NCBI RefSeq assembly: GCF_004217285.1
Contig: NZ_SHKS01000011.1
Span: forward strand, 124,001-188,000
Length of the DNA stretch: 64,000 nucleotides
Origin: Streptomyces sp. BK239
Lineage (GTDB): Bacteria > Actinomycetota > Actinomycetes > Streptomycetales > Streptomycetaceae
Reading direction: 5' to 3'
Every line of letters begins with the position of its first letter. Within the stretch, counting starts at the first letter, position 1. Made by a program: the position numbers and the translations under genes. This document shows, piece after piece, positions 29,162 to 37,224 of this stretch. The notes under the pieces are model-generated. The model was not told the origin of the DNA, did not search any database, and saw only the letters and a list, made by a program, of their open reading frames with translations.

Positions 29162-30439
29162 ATGCCCGCATCCCCGAGCACCGCCCGGGCCATCAACGAC
29201 CGGCTCGCCCTGCGGCTGTTGCAGGACGAAGGCCCCCTGACGGCCGGGCAGTTGAAGGAGCTCACCGGTCTGTCCCGGCCGACGGTCGCCGACCTCGTCG
29301 AGCGCCTCGCCGCCTCCGGGCTGATCGAGGTCGTCGGCGAGACCGGCGCGCAGCGGCGCGGCCCCAACGCCAGGGTCTACGGCATCGTCGCCGGCCGGGC
29401 CCAGCTCGCGGCGCTGGACGTGCGCACCGAGGGCGTCACCGTCGTCGTGTCCGACCTGCTCGGCCGGGTCCTCGCCGAGGCGTCCGCGCCGATCGGGGAC
29501 GACGCCGGCACGGGCCCCGCGGTGGAGCAGGCGGTCACGCTGGTCGAGCGGGCGGTGAAGGAGGCCGGCGCCGACCGGCTGCACACCGTCGGCATCGGCG
29601 CGCCCGGCCTGATCGACCCCGCGAGCGGCGAACTGCGGGTCTCCTCCGGCCTGCCCGCCTGGCACCGCCGGCTGGTCGCCGCCCTTCAGGAGCGGCTCCC
29701 CGAGGCCCGCGTCAGCGTCGAGAACGAGACCAACCTCGCCGCCCTGGCCGAGCAGTACGCGGGCGCGGCCCGGGACCGCGACACCTTCGTCCTGCTCTGG
29801 CTGGGCCACGGCACCGGCGCGGCCGTCGTCCTGGACGGCGTCCTGCGCCGGGGGGCCTCCGGCGGCACGGGTGAGATCGGCTTCCTCCCGGTGCCGGGCA
29901 CGGCCGCCCTCCCCTCGGCGAGGGACTGCGAGGGCGGCTTCCACAGCCTGGCGGGCTCGGCGGCGATCGTGGGGCTGGCGGGGGAGTGCGGAGTGCCGGC
30001 GGCGCGCGGCCGGGCGGTGGCGGAGCGGAGGGCGGCGGCCGGTGAGCCGGACGCCGCCGCTCTGGTGCGGTGGGCCGTGGCCGCGGTGGGGGAGCGGGGC
30101 GTTGGACCGGAGGGCGAGGCGCCACAGGCGGCCGGCCTCGCGGGGAGCCAGGTCGCCGTGCGGTTCCTCGACGTGCTGGCCGACCGGGTCGCCATCGGGG
30201 TGGCGTCCGTCGTCGCGGTCCTCGACCCGGGCTGCGTGGTGCTCGGCGGCGAGGTCGGTCAGGCGGGCGGGGAGGCGCTCGCCGCCCGGGTGGCCGAGCG
30301 GCTGCGGCGGATGGCGCCGCTGCCGACGGAGGTGCGGCCCGGCGTCCTGGGCGGCGGCGCTGTGCTGCACGGCGCCCTGCTGACGGCGCGTCAGTCCGCT
30401 CAGGGGGAGTTGTTCGGGGCGACGCCCGAGGCGCGCTGA
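29162..30439 (+). CDS. ROK family transcriptional regulator
   Basis: The 425-residue product has an N-terminal winged helix (INDRLALRLLQDEGPLTAGQ and LSRPTVADLVERLAASGLI) joined to a ROK sugar-kinase-like domain with LWLGHGTGAAVVLDG, GGTGEIGFLPV and a C-terminal VLDPGCVVLGGEVGQAG. The usual cysteine-rich zinc motif (CxCGxxGC) of ROK proteins is reduced here to a single cysteine in SARDCEGGFHSLAG, so zinc binding is doubtful. GGGAGGA lies eight bases before the ATG. It probably represses itself and the divergent MFS gene through 29088-29108. Confidence 0.9.
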   Translation: MPASPSTARAINDRLALRLLQDEGPLTAGQLKELTGLSRPTVADLVERLAASGLIEVVGETGAQRRGPNARVYGIVAGRAQLAALDVRTEGVTVVVSDLLGRVLAEASAPIGDDAGTGPAVEQAVTLVERAVKEAGADRLHTVGIGAPGLIDPASGELRVSSGLPAWHRRLVAALQERLPEARVSVENETNLAALAEQYAGAARDRDTFVLLWLGHGTGAAVVLDGVLRRGASGGTGEIGFLPVPGTAALPSARDCEGGFHSLAGSAAIVGLAGECGVPAARGRAVAERRAAAGEPDAAALVRWAVAAVGERGVGPEGEAPQAAGLAGSQVAVRFLDVLADRVAIGVASVVAVLDPGCVVLGGEVGQAGGEALAARVAERLRRMAPLPTEVRPGVLGGGAVLHGALLTARQSAQGELFGATPEAR

Positions 30440-30473
30440 GGGCTTCGCGCGCCAGGTGACGCGCGGCGCCAGG

Positions 30474-30517
30474 GGCCCCGGCGGCGGGCAAGGGCCGTCG
30501 TCACCGCCGCCGGGGCC
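30474..30517 (+). terminator. Terminator after the ROK gene
   Basis: A perfect 14-bp stem (GGCCCCGGCGGCGG with CCGCCGCCGGGGCC) encloses a 16-base loop, 35 bases after the ROK stop. Confidence 0.75.
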
Positions 30518-30533
30518 GTGTCCGTCGACATTA

Positions 30534-30549
30534 AGAGGACTAGACCAAT
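30534..30549. promoter_or_regulatory. DasR-like site upstream of the riboflavin operon
   Basis: AGAGGACTAGACCAAT, read on the other strand as ATTGGTCTAGTCCTCT, matches 13 of 16 positions of the DasR element A(C/G)TGGTCTAGACCA(C/G)T. DasR is the GntR regulator that senses glucosamine-6-phosphate. It lies about 100 bases before the FMN riboswitch. GACCAAT recurs 22 bases downstream. Confidence 0.4.
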
Positions 30550-30647
30550 GCGTCAATAGGTACGGACCAATCCCTGTGAGGCACCCCACATTCTTCACCC
30601 GTATGGACGCGGATCCGGCGTGGCACACTGGCCCTGTACCTAAAGCA

Positions 30648-30774
30648 GCGCACTCCGGGGTCGGTGAAAGTCCGAACCGGCGGTTACAGTCCGCGACCCG
30701 GTCGCTTCCAGCGACCGGTTGACCAGGTGGAATTCCTGGACCGACGGTTAAAGTCCGGATGGGAGGCAGTGCGC
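30648..30774 (+). ncRNA. FMN riboswitch (RFN element)
   Basis: This is a clear FMN aptamer. The closing stem pairs GCGCACT (30648-30654) with AGTGCGC (30768-30774). Inside are the conserved blocks GGGGTCGGTGAAAGTCCGAA, CCGGCGGTTACAGTCCGCGA, and CCGACGGTTAAAGTCCGGAT followed by GGGAGG. It lies 145 bases before ribE. Binding of FMN should lower expression of the riboflavin genes; in actinobacteria this could occur by termination or by blocking translation, and no obvious terminator with a U-tract follows. Confidence 0.97.
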
Positions 30775-30919
30775 GGCGGGCGGGCATTCGTGCGCGCCGC
30801 CGTATACGTACCCGTCCGCGGACGGGTCTGTCCGGCGTCGCCCCCGGTGTCCTCGCCCGTACTTCTGTCGTCTCGACAGCCCCGGAGTCCGTGCCCGAAG
30901 AGGCAGGAGGACCCGGGAA

Positions 30920-31522
30920 GTGTTCACCGGAATCGTCGAAGAGCTGGGTGAGGTCACCGCCGTCGAGAATCTCGGCGACGCCTCCCGCTTCCGGCTGCGC
31001 GGCCCCGTCGTGACCGACGGCGCGAAGCACGGCGACTCCATCGCCGTGAACGGGGTCTGTCTCACCGTCGTCGAACACGAGGGCGACGAGTTCACCGCGG
31101 ACGTCATGGCGGAAACCCTCGACCGCTCCAGCCTCGGCGCCCTGACCGTCGGCTCCCGCGTCAACCTGGAACGGCCCACGGCCGTCGGCGCGCGCCTCGG
31201 CGGGCACATCGTGCAGGGCCATGTCGACGGCACCGGCGAGGTGCTGGAGCGCAAGCCGTCCGAGCACTGGGAGATCGTCAAGGTCTCGCTCCCCGCCGGT
31301 CTCTCCCGGTACGTCGTGGAGAAGGGCTCCATCACCGTCGACGGCATCAGCCTCACCGTCGTCGACGCCGGCCCCGACTACTTCACCGTCAGCCTCATCC
31401 CCACCACCCTCGCCCTGACCACGCTCGGCCGCAAGCAGCCCGGCGACCCGGTCAACCTCGAAGTGGACATCGTCGCCAAGTACGTCGAGCGGCTGATGGC
31501 CGGTCAGGGAGGCACCCGGTGA
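30920..31522 (+). CDS. ribE: Riboflavin synthase
   Basis: Riboflavin synthase converts two molecules of 6,7-dimethyl-8-ribityllumazine to riboflavin and a pyrimidine product. The 200-residue protein has the characteristic start MFTGIVEELGEV, the duplicated lumazine-binding domains (SIAVNGVCLTVV in the first, SITVDGISLTVV in the second) and SLIPTTLALTTLG. GTG at 30920 follows GGAGG at nine bases. It is the first gene after the FMN riboswitch and overlaps the next gene by four bases. Confidence 0.97.
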   Translation: MFTGIVEELGEVTAVENLGDASRFRLRGPVVTDGAKHGDSIAVNGVCLTVVEHEGDEFTADVMAETLDRSSLGALTVGSRVNLERPTAVGARLGGHIVQGHVDGTGEVLERKPSEHWEIVKVSLPAGLSRYVVEKGSITVDGISLTVVDAGPDYFTVSLIPTTLALTTLGRKQPGDPVNLEVDIVAKYVERLMAGQGGTR

Positions 31523-32160
31523 ACTGGCTCAACTCAGAGGCGTTCACCCTCCTCGACCAGCACATCCTCTGGTCGGACATGATCGGGAACATCTTCGGTC
31601 TGGTCGCCCTCGCCCTCGGCTGGCGCCGCTCCATCTGGAGCTGGCCCGTCCAGTTCCTCTCCGGCCTGATCCTCTTCGGCGCCTTCTTCGGCCACCTCAC
31701 CGGCAGCGCCGGCAAGCAGGCCGTCGTCATGGTCGTCGCCCTGTACGGCTGGTGGCAGTGGAACCGCGACAAGGGCCGCACCGACGACGGCCACATCGCC
31801 CCCCGCTTCGCCACCTGGACCGAGCGCGCGGCCATGCTCGCCGCAGCGGCCGCCGGCACCGTCGCCGTCGCCCTCCTCTTCAAGGCCTACCCGGACCTGT
31901 CCTGGGACCCCTGGCCCGACGCCTACATCTTCGTCGGCACCATCGTCGCCATGTACGCCCAGGCCCGCGGCATGGTCGAGTTCTGGTTCGCCTGGCTCCT
32001 CGTCGACCTCGTCGGCGTCCCCCTGAACTTCGCCAACGGCTACGCCTTCTCCGGCTTCGTCTACGTCATCTACGGCGCGCTCGTCCTGTGGGGCATGCGC
32101 GACTGGTGGCTGCGCTCCCGCAGGGGACCGCGGCCCGCCCTGGAAGGAGCGCCGGCATGA
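31519..32160 (+). CDS. ribM: PnuC-like riboflavin transporter RibM
   Basis: The 213-residue membrane protein belongs to the PnuC family (NLNSEAFTLL-like start, IGNIFGLVALALGWRRSIWS, NFANGYAFSGFVYVIYGALV). PnuC proteins usually carry nicotinamide riboside, but family members located in actinobacterial rib operons (RibM of Streptomyces davawensis and Corynebacterium) were shown to transport riboflavin. Its place directly between ribE and ribBA under the FMN riboswitch makes riboflavin the probable substrate. The GTG start overlaps the ribE stop, and the stop overlaps the ribBA ATG. Confidence 0.9.
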   Translation: MNWLNSEAFTLLDQHILWSDMIGNIFGLVALALGWRRSIWSWPVQFLSGLILFGAFFGHLTGSAGKQAVVMVVALYGWWQWNRDKGRTDDGHIAPRFATWTERAAMLAAAAAGTVAVALLFKAYPDLSWDPWPDAYIFVGTIVAMYAQARGMVEFWFAWLLVDLVGVPLNFANGYAFSGFVYVIYGALVLWGMRDWWLRSRRGPRPALEGAPA

Positions 32161-33446
32161 ACCCGGCACAGATCACGTACCCCGGTGACGCCGTCGAGGA
32201 CTTCACCCTCGACCCCGTCGAGCAGGCCGTCGCCGACATCGCGGCCGGCCGTCCCGTGGTGGTCGTCGACGACGAGGACCGGGAGAACGAGGGCGACCTC
32301 GTCATCGCCGCCGAGAAGGCCACCCCCGAGATCGTCGCCTTCATGATGAGCGAGTGCCGCGGCCTGATCTGCGCGCCCATGGAGGGCGACGAACTCGACC
32401 GCCTCGACCTGCCGCAGATGGTCGCCGACAACACCGAGTCGATGAAGACCGCATTCACCGTCTCCGTCGACGCCTCCGCCGCGCACGGCGTGACCACCGG
32501 CATCTCCGCCTCCGACCGCGCCACCACCCTGCGGCTCCTCGCGGGCGGCGTCGCCGGACCCGGCGACTTCGTCCGGCCCGGCCATGTCTTCCCGCTGCGC
32601 GCCAAGCCCGGCGGCGTCCTGGTCCGCGACGGCCACACCGAGGCCGCCGTCGACCTCGCCCGGCTCGCCGGCCTGCGCCCGGCCGGCGCGATCGTCGAGA
32701 TCGCCGGCGAGGACGGCCGGATGCTCCGGCTCCCCGAACTCATCCCCTTCGCCCGCAAGCACGGCCTGACGATCATCTCCATCAAGGACCTGATCGCCTA
32801 CCGCCGCTCCGCCGAGCCCACCGTCCGCCGCGAGGCCGCGACCCGGCTCCCCACCGTCCACGGCACGTTCACCGCGTACGGCTACCGCTCCACCGTCGAC
32901 GGCGTCGAGCACGTCGCCCTCGTCCACGGCGACATCGGCGACGGCGAGGACGTGCTCGTCCGCGTCCACTCCGAATGCCTCACCGGCGACGTGTTCGGCT
33001 CCGCCCGCTGCGACTGCGGCCCCCAGCTCGACGCCTCCCTGGAGCGCATCCAGGCCGAGGGCCGCGGAGTCGTCGTCTACCTGCGCGGACACGAGGGCCG
33101 AGGCATCGGCCTGCTGTCCAAACTGCGCGCCTACGAACTCCAGGAGCAGGGCCACGACACCCTCGACGCCAACCTGGAGCTCGGCCTGCCCGCCGACGCC
33201 CGGGACTACGCGGCCGGCGCGCGGATCCTGGAGGACCTCGGGGTGCGCGGCGTCCGCCTGATGACCAACAACCCCGAGAAGACCGACGCGCTCGTCCGGC
33301 ACGGCCTCAAGGTCAGCGCCCGCGAGCCGATGCCCGTACAGGCGGGCGAGCACAACATCCGCTACCTGCGCACCAAGCGCGACCGGATGGGACACGACCT
33401 GCCCTGGCTGGACACGGCCCCCGTGTCCCCCTGCGGCAACCAGTAG
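32157..33446 (+). CDS. ribBA: Bifunctional DHBP synthase/GTP cyclohydrolase II
   Basis: This 429-residue fused enzyme supplies both precursors of riboflavin. The N-terminal dihydroxybutanone phosphate synthase part has DDEDRENEGDLVIAAE and GGVLVRDGHTEAAVDL. The C-terminal GTP cyclohydrolase II part begins near residue 225 and carries the zinc cysteines in HSECLTGDVFGSARCDCGPQ and the active-site loop LRGHEGRGIGLLSKLRAY. GGAAGGAG lies seven bases before the ATG. It overlaps ribM by four bases and is followed by ribH. Confidence 0.97.
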   Translation: MNPAQITYPGDAVEDFTLDPVEQAVADIAAGRPVVVVDDEDRENEGDLVIAAEKATPEIVAFMMSECRGLICAPMEGDELDRLDLPQMVADNTESMKTAFTVSVDASAAHGVTTGISASDRATTLRLLAGGVAGPGDFVRPGHVFPLRAKPGGVLVRDGHTEAAVDLARLAGLRPAGAIVEIAGEDGRMLRLPELIPFARKHGLTIISIKDLIAYRRSAEPTVRREAATRLPTVHGTFTAYGYRSTVDGVEHVALVHGDIGDGEDVLVRVHSECLTGDVFGSARCDCGPQLDASLERIQAEGRGVVVYLRGHEGRGIGLLSKLRAYELQEQGHDTLDANLELGLPADARDYAAGARILEDLGVRGVRLMTNNPEKTDALVRHGLKVSAREPMPVQAGEHNIRYLRTKRDRMGHDLPWLDTAPVSPCGNQ

Positions 33447-33512
33447 CCGCGACCGAGCGGCAACCGAGCAAGCGGCAAACCGGCAAGACGAGCACCAAGG
33501 AGAGACGAGAAC

Positions 33513-33998
33513 GTGAGCGGCAAGGGCGCACCCGAACTGTCCGTACGCAATGTGGGCGACCTCAGGGTCGCCGTCATCGCGGCCCAGTGGCACGAGAAGG
33601 TGATGGACGGTCTGGTCGACGGCGCCCTGCGCGCCCTGCACGACCTGGGCATCGACGAGCCGACCCTGCTCCGGGTCCCCGGCAGCTGGGAACTCCCGGT
33701 CGTCGCCAAGGTCCTCGCCGGACGCGGCTACGACGCGATCGTCGCCCTCGGCGTCGTCATCCGCGGCGGCACCCCCCACTTCGAGTACGTGTGCCAGGGC
33801 GTCACCCAGGGCCTCACCCAGGTCTCCGTCGAGACCGGCGTCCCCGTCGGCTTCGGCGTCCTCACCTGCGACACCGAGGAACAGGCCCTGGACCGGGCCG
33901 GCATCGAGGGCTCCAACGAGGACAAGGGACACGAGGCGGTGACGGCGGCGGTGGCCACGGCGGCCACCCTGCGCTCAGTATCCGAACCGTGGCATTAG
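33513..33998 (+). CDS. ribH: 6,7-dimethyl-8-ribityllumazine synthase
   Basis: Lumazine synthase condenses the RibA- and RibB-derived intermediates to the direct precursor of riboflavin. The 161-residue product has the family pattern: VAVIAAQWHEKVMDGLVDGA, RVPGSWELPVVAKVLA, ALGVVIRGGTPHFEYV with the catalytic histidine region, and GVLTCDTEEQALDR. GTG at 33513 follows AAGGAGAG. With ribE, ribM and ribBA it completes the riboswitch-controlled operon; no ribD/ribG is present here and it must be elsewhere. Confidence 0.97.
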   Translation: MSGKGAPELSVRNVGDLRVAVIAAQWHEKVMDGLVDGALRALHDLGIDEPTLLRVPGSWELPVVAKVLAGRGYDAIVALGVVIRGGTPHFEYVCQGVTQGLTQVSVETGVPVGFGVLTCDTEEQALDRAGIEGSNEDKGHEAVTAAVATAATLRSVSEPWH

Positions 33999-34032
33999 GC
34001 CGGTCGGCACAGCGCGTACAGTGGGCGACACC

Positions 34033-34305
34033 ATGTCCAAGAAGACGTTCGAGGAGCTCTTCACCGAGCTCCAGCAGAAGGCCGCCACCGGCGACCCCGC
34101 CACCTCCCGCACCGCCGAACTCGTCGGCAAGGGCGTCCACGCCATCGGCAAGAAGGTCGTCGAGGAGGCCGCCGAGGTCTGGATGGCCGCCGAGTACGAG
34201 GGCAAGGACGCGGCCGCCGAGGAGATCTCGCAACTGCTGTACCACGTCCAGGTGATGATGGTCGCCCGGGGGATCTCCCTCGACGACGTCTACGCCCACC
34301 TGTGA
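34033..34305 (+). CDS. hisE: Phosphoribosyl-ATP pyrophosphatase
   Basis: HisE hydrolyses phosphoribosyl-ATP to phosphoribosyl-AMP in histidine synthesis. The 90-residue product starts MSKKTFEELFTELQQKA and has the MazG-like metal site VGKKVVEEAAEVWMAAEYEG-type helix (GKKVVEEAAEVWMAA) and AAEEISQLLYHVQVMM. The ATG at 34033 has no Shine-Dalgarno sequence; TACAGT (34017-34022) lies ten bases upstream and would give a nearly leaderless mRNA. hisE is separated from hisI in actinobacteria and lies directly before hisG. Confidence 0.95.
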   Translation: MSKKTFEELFTELQQKAATGDPATSRTAELVGKGVHAIGKKVVEEAAEVWMAAEYEGKDAAAEEISQLLYHVQVMMVARGISLDDVYAHL

Positions 34306-34356
34306 CCCGCGTCCGTCAACACCACGCCGACACACCACGCGAAGGAAGCCGACCCC

Positions 34357-35211
34357 ATGCTGCGCATCGCCATCCCCAACAAGGGTTCCCTGTCCGGACC
34401 TGCGGGGGAGATGCTGCATGAGGCCGGCTACCAGCAGCGCCGCGAGTCCAAGGAACTGCGGATCGTCGACCCGGGCAACGAGGTCGAGTTCTTCTACCTC
34501 CGCCCCCGCGACATCGCCATCTACGTCTCCTCCGGCCGCCTCGACATCGGCATCACCGGCCGCGACCTGCTGATCGACTCCGGCGCCGAAGCCGAGGAGA
34601 TCCTCCCCCTCGGCTTCGCCCGCTCCACCTTCCGCTACGCCACCAAGCCGGGCACCGCGAACACCCTCGCGGACCTCAAGGGCAAGACGGTCGCCACCTC
34701 CTACGAGGGCATCGTCGCCAAGCACCTCGCCCAGGAGGGCATCGACGCCTCCGTCGTCCACCTCGACGGCGCCGTCGAGACCGCCATCGAACTGGGCGTC
34801 GCCGAGGTCATCGCCGACGTCGTCGAGACCGGTACCTCGCTGCGCAACGCGGGCCTCGAGGTCTTCGGCGAGCCCATCATGAAGTCCGAGGCCGTCGTGA
34901 TCCGCCGCACCGGCGCCGAGCCCGACGAGGCCGAGCCCAAGGTGCAGCAGTTCCTGCGCCGCCTCCAGGGCGTCCTCGTCGCCCGGACGTACGTGATGAT
35001 GGACTACGACTGCCGCGTCGAGCAGCTGGAGAAGGCCGTCGCGCTCACTCCGGGCCTGGAGTCGCCCACCGTCTCCCCGCTGCACAACGAGGGCTGGGTC
35101 GCCGTCCGCGCCATGGTCCCCGCCAAGGAGGCCCAGCGGATCATGGACGACCTCTACGAGATCGGCGCCCGCGCCATCCTCACCACGGCCATCCACGCCT
35201 GCCGTCTCTGA
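34357..35211 (+). CDS. hisG: ATP phosphoribosyltransferase, long form
   Basis: HisG catalyses the committed step of histidine synthesis, joining ATP and PRPP. At 284 residues it is the long form that has a C-terminal ACT-like regulatory domain for histidine feedback inhibition (TPGLESPTVSPLHNEGWVAV). The catalytic part shows LRIAIPNKGSLSGPAGEML, DIGITGRDLLIDSGAE and VVETGTSLRNAGLEV (PRPP loop). AAGGAA lies before the ATG. It follows hisE by 51 bases and precedes a PH-domain membrane gene by 19 bases. Confidence 0.97.
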   Translation: MLRIAIPNKGSLSGPAGEMLHEAGYQQRRESKELRIVDPGNEVEFFYLRPRDIAIYVSSGRLDIGITGRDLLIDSGAEAEEILPLGFARSTFRYATKPGTANTLADLKGKTVATSYEGIVAKHLAQEGIDASVVHLDGAVETAIELGVAEVIADVVETGTSLRNAGLEVFGEPIMKSEAVVIRRTGAEPDEAEPKVQQFLRRLQGVLVARTYVMMDYDCRVEQLEKAVALTPGLESPTVSPLHNEGWVAVRAMVPAKEAQRIMDDLYEIGARAILTTAIHACRL

Positions 35212-35230
35212 CCCCGGGGGATACGCAGCG

Positions 35231-35698
35231 ATGTCCGACCTGCCCGCCCTCCCCGTCACCTTCCGGCCCGGACGCACCCGTGTGGTGCTTCTCACGGCCG
35301 GAGCGGTGATCTTCGTCGTCATCTCCGGGATCGCGCTGCTCCTGGAGCAGCTCGGCCCCGGCGAGCGGCTCAGCTTCATCGTCACCGGCGGCCTCATCTT
35401 CTGGGTGCTGGCCCAGCTCGCCCGGGTACGGGTCGTCGCCGACGACACCGGCGTCACCGTCGTCAACATCGCGAGCAGGCGGCGTCTGGACTGGGCGGAG
35501 ATCCTCCGGGTGAACCTCCGGCCGGGCGACCCCTGGGTGTTCCTCGACCTCAGCGACGGCACCAGCCTGCCCGCGCTCGGCATCCAGCCCGGGATCGCCA
35601 AACAGCAGGCCATCGCCGACGCGCGCGCCCTGCGCGCCCTCGTGGAGAACCGCTCCGTCCGCGACCCCGAGTCCGGCCCGGGGAAGGATCAGGGCTGA
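35231..35698 (+). CDS. PH-domain-containing membrane protein
   Basis: The 155-residue product has two membrane segments near the N-terminus (VVLLTAGAVIFVVISGIALL and LSFIVTGGLIFWVLAQLA) followed by a bacterial PH-like domain (RVVADDTGVTVVNIASRRRL, DWAEILRVNLRPGDPWVFLD). Such proteins are widespread in actinobacteria next to hisG, with no defined function. The ATG comes 19 bases after hisG, so it is probably the last gene of that operon. Confidence 0.85.
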   Translation: MSDLPALPVTFRPGRTRVVLLTAGAVIFVVISGIALLLEQLGPGERLSFIVTGGLIFWVLAQLARVRVVADDTGVTVVNIASRRRLDWAEILRVNLRPGDPWVFLDLSDGTSLPALGIQPGIAKQQAIADARALRALVENRSVRDPESGPGKDQG

Positions 35699-35751
35699 CT
35701 CGGGGCCGCCCGCCCTGCCGCAAAAGCGCCTGTCTTGATTAATCTGGTGAC

Positions 35752-35807
35752 GGAGGCGTTCCCCTTTCGCCTCCACCCCTGTGGCGCCCGGCCGGGTGCA
35801 CAGGGGT
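35752..35807 (+). promoter_or_regulatory. Two adjacent strong hairpins in the leader of the CNNM operon
   Basis: GGAGGCG/CGCCTCC (35752-35774) is directly followed by ACCCCTGTG/CACAGGGGT (35775-35807), whose loop can pair further (CCCGG/CCGGG). The motif TGCTAACCGAGGAGTGACC follows. The start codon of the transporter is 91 bases further on. A Mg2+-type (M-box) or other metal riboswitch is one possibility because the downstream genes are CNNM/CorC proteins; I cannot match the known consensus with confidence. Confidence 0.4.
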
Positions 35808-35898
35808 TCCTGCTAACCGAGGAGTGACCCTCTCCGGCGATGGACGGTTCGTCCTGTAGTACCTGCGCCGCCCCCTCCGACATGGAGGCGGCGGCATC

Positions 35899-37224
35899 AT
35901 GACAACGCCCCTGCTGCTCCTGGCAGCCGCGTTCCTGCTCATTCTCGCCAACGGGTTCTTCGTGGCCGCCGAGTTCGGCCTGGTCACCGTGGAGCGCCCG
36001 GACGCCGAGAAGGCCGCCGCCGAAGGCGACCGACGGGCCCGCACGGTCGTCGAGTCGCTCAAGGAGCTGTCCTTCCAGCTCTCCGGCACCCAGCTCGGCA
36101 TCACCATCACCTCGCTCGTCGTCGGCATGCTCGCCGAACCCGCGCTCGCCGAGCTGCTCGACGGCCCCGTCACCGCCGTCGGCGTCCCCGAGGGCGCCGT
36201 CTCCGGTGTCGCCGTCGCCGTCGGCATGCTGCTGGCGTCCGCCGTGCAGATGGTGATCGGCGAGCTCGTCCCGAAGAACTGGGCGGTGTCCAAGCCGATG
36301 CAGGTCGCGCGTTTCGTCGCGGGCCCGCAGCATGTCTTCGCCCGGCTCTTCCGACCGGTCATCGCCGGCCTCAACGCCGTCGCCAACCGGCTGGTGCGCG
36401 CCCTGGGCGTCGAGCCCGCCGAGGAGCTGGCCTCCGCCCGCACCCCCGGCGAGCTCGTCTCCCTGGCCCGCCACTCCGCCCGGGCCGGCGCCCTCGAACA
36501 GGACACCGCCGACCTCTTCGTGCGGACCCTGTCCCTGGCCGAGCTGACCGCGCAGCACGTGATGACCCCGCGCGTGAAGGTCAGCGCCCTCCAGGCGTCG
36601 GCCACCGCCGAGGACGTGGTCAACCTGACCCGCGCCACCGGCCTGTCCCGCTTCCCCGTCTACCGCGAGAAGATCGACGAGATCGTCGGCATGGCCCACC
36701 TCAAGGACGCCCTGGCCGTCCCCGTCCAGGACCGGCTGCGCACCCCCGTGGGCCGCATCGCCCGCCCGGCGCTGCTCGTCCCCGAGACCCTCCCCGTCCA
36801 GCCGCTGCTGGCCCGGCTGCGCAGCGAGCAGCCCATCGCCGTCGTCGTCGACGAGTACGGCGGCACGGCCGGCGTGGTGACCCTGGAGGACATCGTCGAG
36901 GAGATCGTCGGCGAGGTCCGCGACGAGCACGACGGGCTGGACACGCCCGAACTCGCCCCCGTGCCGCCCGAGGACGGCAGGCCCGCCTGGGACGTCGACG
37001 GCAGCTGCCGCGTCGACACCCTGCGGCGCATAGGCCTGGACGCGCCCGAGGGACCCTACGAGACGGTCGCCGGGCTCGTCGCCGACCTGCTCGGCCGGAT
37101 CCCCGCCGTCGGCGACCGGGCCGAACTGCCCGGCTGGCGGCTGTCGGTGCGCCGTGTCGGCCACTACCGGGCCGAACGGGTCCGCCTGGTGCGCACCGGC
37201 GCGGCCGTGGAGGCCGCCCGATGA
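35899..37224 (+). CDS. CNNM/CorC family transporter with CBS and CorC_HlyC domains
   Basis: The 441-residue 'hemolysin family' protein belongs to the CNNM/CorC group, linked to Mg2+ or Co2+ export. It has the DUF21 membrane domain (LLLLAAAFLLILANGFFVAA, LSGTQLGITITSLVVGMLAE, MVIGELVPKNWAV), a pair of CBS domains (roughly residues 215-340, including VVVDEYGGTAGVVTLEDIVE) and the C-terminal CorC_HlyC domain (WDVDGSCRVDTLRRIGL). The ATG is at 35899. It overlaps the next, related gene by four bases, so the two probably function together. A structured leader lies upstream. Confidence 0.92.
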   Translation: MTTPLLLLAAAFLLILANGFFVAAEFGLVTVERPDAEKAAAEGDRRARTVVESLKELSFQLSGTQLGITITSLVVGMLAEPALAELLDGPVTAVGVPEGAVSGVAVAVGMLLASAVQMVIGELVPKNWAVSKPMQVARFVAGPQHVFARLFRPVIAGLNAVANRLVRALGVEPAEELASARTPGELVSLARHSARAGALEQDTADLFVRTLSLAELTAQHVMTPRVKVSALQASATAEDVVNLTRATGLSRFPVYREKIDEIVGMAHLKDALAVPVQDRLRTPVGRIARPALLVPETLPVQPLLARLRSEQPIAVVVDEYGGTAGVVTLEDIVEEIVGEVRDEHDGLDTPELAPVPPEDGRPAWDVDGSCRVDTLRRIGLDAPEGPYETVAGLVADLLGRIPAVGDRAELPGWRLSVRRVGHYRAERVRLVRTGAAVEAAR

